Positions 61,973 through 64,000 of a stretch of 64,000 nucleotides of DNA are shown here, in pieces. The notes beneath the pieces were generated by a model that was given only the letters and a program-made list of their open reading frames with translations, had not been told where the DNA came from and searched no databases. A program made the position numbers and the translations under genes. Where the stretch lies: positions 896,281-960,280 of the forward strand of contig VLTN01000004.1 of the NCBI GenBank assembly GCA_008330645.1, read 5' to 3'. The DNA is from Cafeteria roenbergensis (Eukaryota; Sar; Bigyra; Bicosoecida; Cafeteriaceae). Numbering within the stretch: the stretch's first letter is position 1; every line of letters starts with the position of its first letter.

Positions 61973-62847
61973 ATGAGTGTACATACATACGTAAATGGTG
62001 ATCAGCTATCAAATAGTGACTCGGCTACTGCAAGAATAGAGATCAATCGACAAAATGCAGTGATCACTGAGTCAAGAAATACAGACGTATCAATAGAGCG
62101 ATTTGTACTAGAAGGCTTCTTCCCTCTTTTTAAGGTAGAGGATGATATAAGTATTGGTATCATTAATATCTCATCTGGTATACCAGTGTATCAGGAGATA
62201 GATTTCTCACCAAAGTCCAGGGGTGGATTCCTATATAACTATAGACACGTGGCCGAGGCAGTGCAGACAGCCCTTAATACTCTTTGCTCTGCTCTATCTA
62301 TCACTGATGTTCCTGAATTCAAGTTTGACGGTTTTGATAAGTTCACGATTTCAACAACATCAGCATTCCGTGGTGCTTGGCAAATAGCAATGGACTCTAA
62401 AATGTATCGCTACTTTAACACATTTGACTTTGAAACATCAAAATTCCCTTACATTCTCTACCTTGACCAGGATGTGGAAGAACAGAAAACAAGGACCACC
62501 GAGTTCCTATCTCCCTGTCAAAAGGGTTGTTCTTAAGACAAATTTATCAGTTCGTAGTGAATACCTACCCGATCCATCAGTGGACAATAACAATAACAAC
62601 GCCGTTTCATCATCTGATGGTCAATTCTTAGTGGATTATAGATTCTTCCAGTCAGACGGCAATCCGCTTCAAGAGCTCTTTTTTAGTGCAAGCGGTACCA
62701 ACAAACCGCTGGCATAATGTAATAGATGGCTCAACCGTACAAAATTTCTATGTTACATTTGAGTGGATCGATGTCAATAATAACTCTTACCCTGTAACTT
62801 TAAAGGATGGATGCACTGCCTCTCTCAAATGCTATTTCTCAAAATAA
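61973..62847 (+). pseudogene. Candidate minor capsid (penton-like) protein, two frame breaks
   Basis: Three frames in succession, breaking near 62,500 and near 62,700, make about 290 residues. The start MSVHTYVNGDQL is followed by alternating strands (NAVITESRNTDVSIERFVLEG, ISIGIINISSGIPVYQEIDF) and ends in strand-rich sequence (NFYVTFEWIDVNN ... SLKCYFSK). The length, beta-rich look and position immediately before the candidate major capsid gene are those of virophage penton proteins. The identification rests on position and composition; I see no diagnostic motif. Confidence 0.5.
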
Positions 62848-62997
62848 TATAGATTGTCAAAGTTGAAATAGATGGATTGCTTTAATCAGTCTATTTTGCC
62901 AATTATCTCAATGATGTGAAAGTATATAGAAATAAATTCCTCTTGTTACTATTTTGCCAAAAGCATCAAGTTTTTTTCTCAAACTTAAATTATATAC

Positions 62998-64000
62998 ATG
63001 TCCAAATTTACTAATTTAAACAAAGACAAGGTGGTCCTTATTGGATCTTCAAAAATATAGATTCCTTACTGAAGACAACCTTAAAGTAGGTGCTGACTTA
63101 GGTTAATGTAGCATATCAATATAACAGAGTCAGTGCAACTTCAGGCGGAAGTGGGCAAACTCTCAGGAACTGTTGTATTCAAGCTTCTACGGGTTCTGGT
63201 ATGGTAACATCTGTGCCAAGATTAGAATGCAGACTTCCTGTGAATTCGAAGTGCTGCTGCTGGAGACAAGACTTGGCAGCATTTGCCGCGGAACTAGATG
63301 GAAAAGTTGGTCTTGCATGCTATCCGTATGCCAAAGCTTATATCTGCTGGTACCGTCAAATTTGACAATGGTCAAGGTAATTACATCAAGACTTCACAAA
63401 ACTATCAAGTCATCGTCAACTCAATGGATCCCATACAAACTGGCCTTAGCAACTGATGCCCAGGTGTTGAATCAGTATCAAAGTACGAGATATCATTATT
63501 ACAACCCACTTGCATCAGGGTCTAACATCGATCAATTATGTACAAAGCAAGAGGTTTTGGATGCAATTACAAAGTGGAAGTCAGTAATGGTGTGATGGTA
63601 AAGATGCTGGTGAAGGTGGTGTACCAGAAGCACACAAAAGCCATAAAGTTACACTTACCTTTTGTATGGTCCGATCGCCAATTCACTTGATCCATGCCAA
63701 TACAGAGATGTTGGTAATCTCAGCCATTCTATAACTTAGATGATATCGAATTCACCTTGGATATCAAAACAATATTCCGAAAACTGTTTCGCATGTTGAA
63801 GGAACATACAATTCTAACAACAGAACCTATACAGGAACAGGATACACTGCCAAAGCACTTGAAGACGGTGTATCACATAAATTCTTGTATAAACTTTGGA
63901 AACCATCCTTCAAACTAACAGTAACCAAAACAACTCGCATATGCAGTCAACCCAGGTCGATTTAGCCTTTGATGGTAAACCCTGTAGATGTAGATGCAGG
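62998..64000 (+). pseudogene. Candidate major capsid protein, many frame breaks, cut by window end
   Basis: Starts MSKFTNLNKDKVVLIG at 62998. Coding potential then hops between frames every 50-150 bases to the end of the window. Recognisable pieces include VAYQYNRVSATSGGSG, GKVGLACYPYAKA, LATDAQVLNQYQSTR, EVLDAITKW, DIEFTLDIKTIFRKLF and GYTAKALEDGVSHKF. This beta-strand-rich, glycine/serine-rich pattern after a penton-like gene suits the double-jelly-roll capsid protein of virophages and Polinton-like viruses. The dense single-base breaks look more like uncorrected indel errors than slow decay. Full length and identity cannot be judged from this window. Confidence 0.55.

Larger units (their letters stand above)
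53013..64000. mobile_element. Endogenous virophage/Polinton-like element, left 11 kb
   Basis: At 53013 the base composition changes abruptly from GC-rich to strongly AT-rich, in the middle of a host gene. The element encodes an rve integrase with chromodomain, a PolB-palm-like protein, a D5/SF3 helicase, a DUF5754-like protein, a small zinc finger and two candidate capsid proteins. This gene set and order recall mavirus and the endogenous mavirus-like elements of Cafeteria. A packaging ATPase and a maturation protease, expected in this group, were not recognised. The right end and right terminal repeat lie outside the window. Several genes carry frame breaks, so this copy is either decayed or has uncorrected sequence errors. 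Confidence 0.88.

Overview
The window joins two very different kinds of DNA. Bases 1 to about 53,012 are GC-rich nuclear DNA of a unicellular eukaryote. Genes are tightly packed and introns are short, about 100-420 bases, with GTGAGN donors and C/T-rich GCAG acceptors. Many neighbours are divergent or convergent with only 100-300 bases between them. Bases 53,013 to 64,000 are AT-rich and carry a virophage/Polinton-like mobile element, cut off by the window end. A GC-rich flagellate genome with an AT-rich endogenous virophage-like element resembles the bicosoecid stramenopile Cafeteria and its endogenous mavirus-like elements. That assignment is an inference. A WDR90-type centriolar protein fits a flagellated cell.

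Host layout: a Niban-like PH-domain protein (446-3691); a 10-kb intron-less WDR90/POC16-like WD40 protein (5011-15177); glyoxalase II (minus) divergent from mitochondrial-type 3-ketoacyl-CoA thiolase (plus); a HELLS/DDM1-type SNF2 remodeller (minus) divergent from a calcineurin-B-like protein (plus); an RHL1-like topoisomerase VI accessory protein (minus) divergent from a secreted acidic protein (plus); an armadillo-like protein and a METTL2/6/8-type tRNA methyltransferase (both minus), the latter divergent from a RIB2-type deaminase (plus); a GH39-like glycosidase, diphthine synthase DPH5, a mut-7/EXD3-like exonuclease and an 11.5-kb gene for a giant mucin-like membrane adhesin (all minus). 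I rebuilt exon structures from splice signals and from continuity of the encoded families. None was tested against transcripts.

The element breaks into a host gene for a secreted protein with ELWxxDGT-like repeats. Its left edge is a perfect 90-bp palindrome, followed by about 690 bases of non-coding AT-rich DNA that may be the left terminal inverted repeat. Then come small proteins (one DUF5754-like, one C2H2 zinc finger), a D5/SF3 helicase with a coiled-coil tail, an unknown protein, a PolB-palm-like protein, and (minus strand) an rve integrase with a C-terminal chromodomain. Next are a relic of a peptidase-S74 chaperone domain, several unknown small genes including a P-loop-like protein, a candidate minor capsid protein and a heavily frameshifted candidate major capsid protein. 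Helicase, integrase and both capsid candidates carry frame breaks, and these become denser toward the window end.

Six left-half genes share an upstream motif, AGTACTTAAAG or a close variant, 13-31 bases before the start codon. Right-half genes lack it. This suggests separate transcription classes for replication and virion genes.
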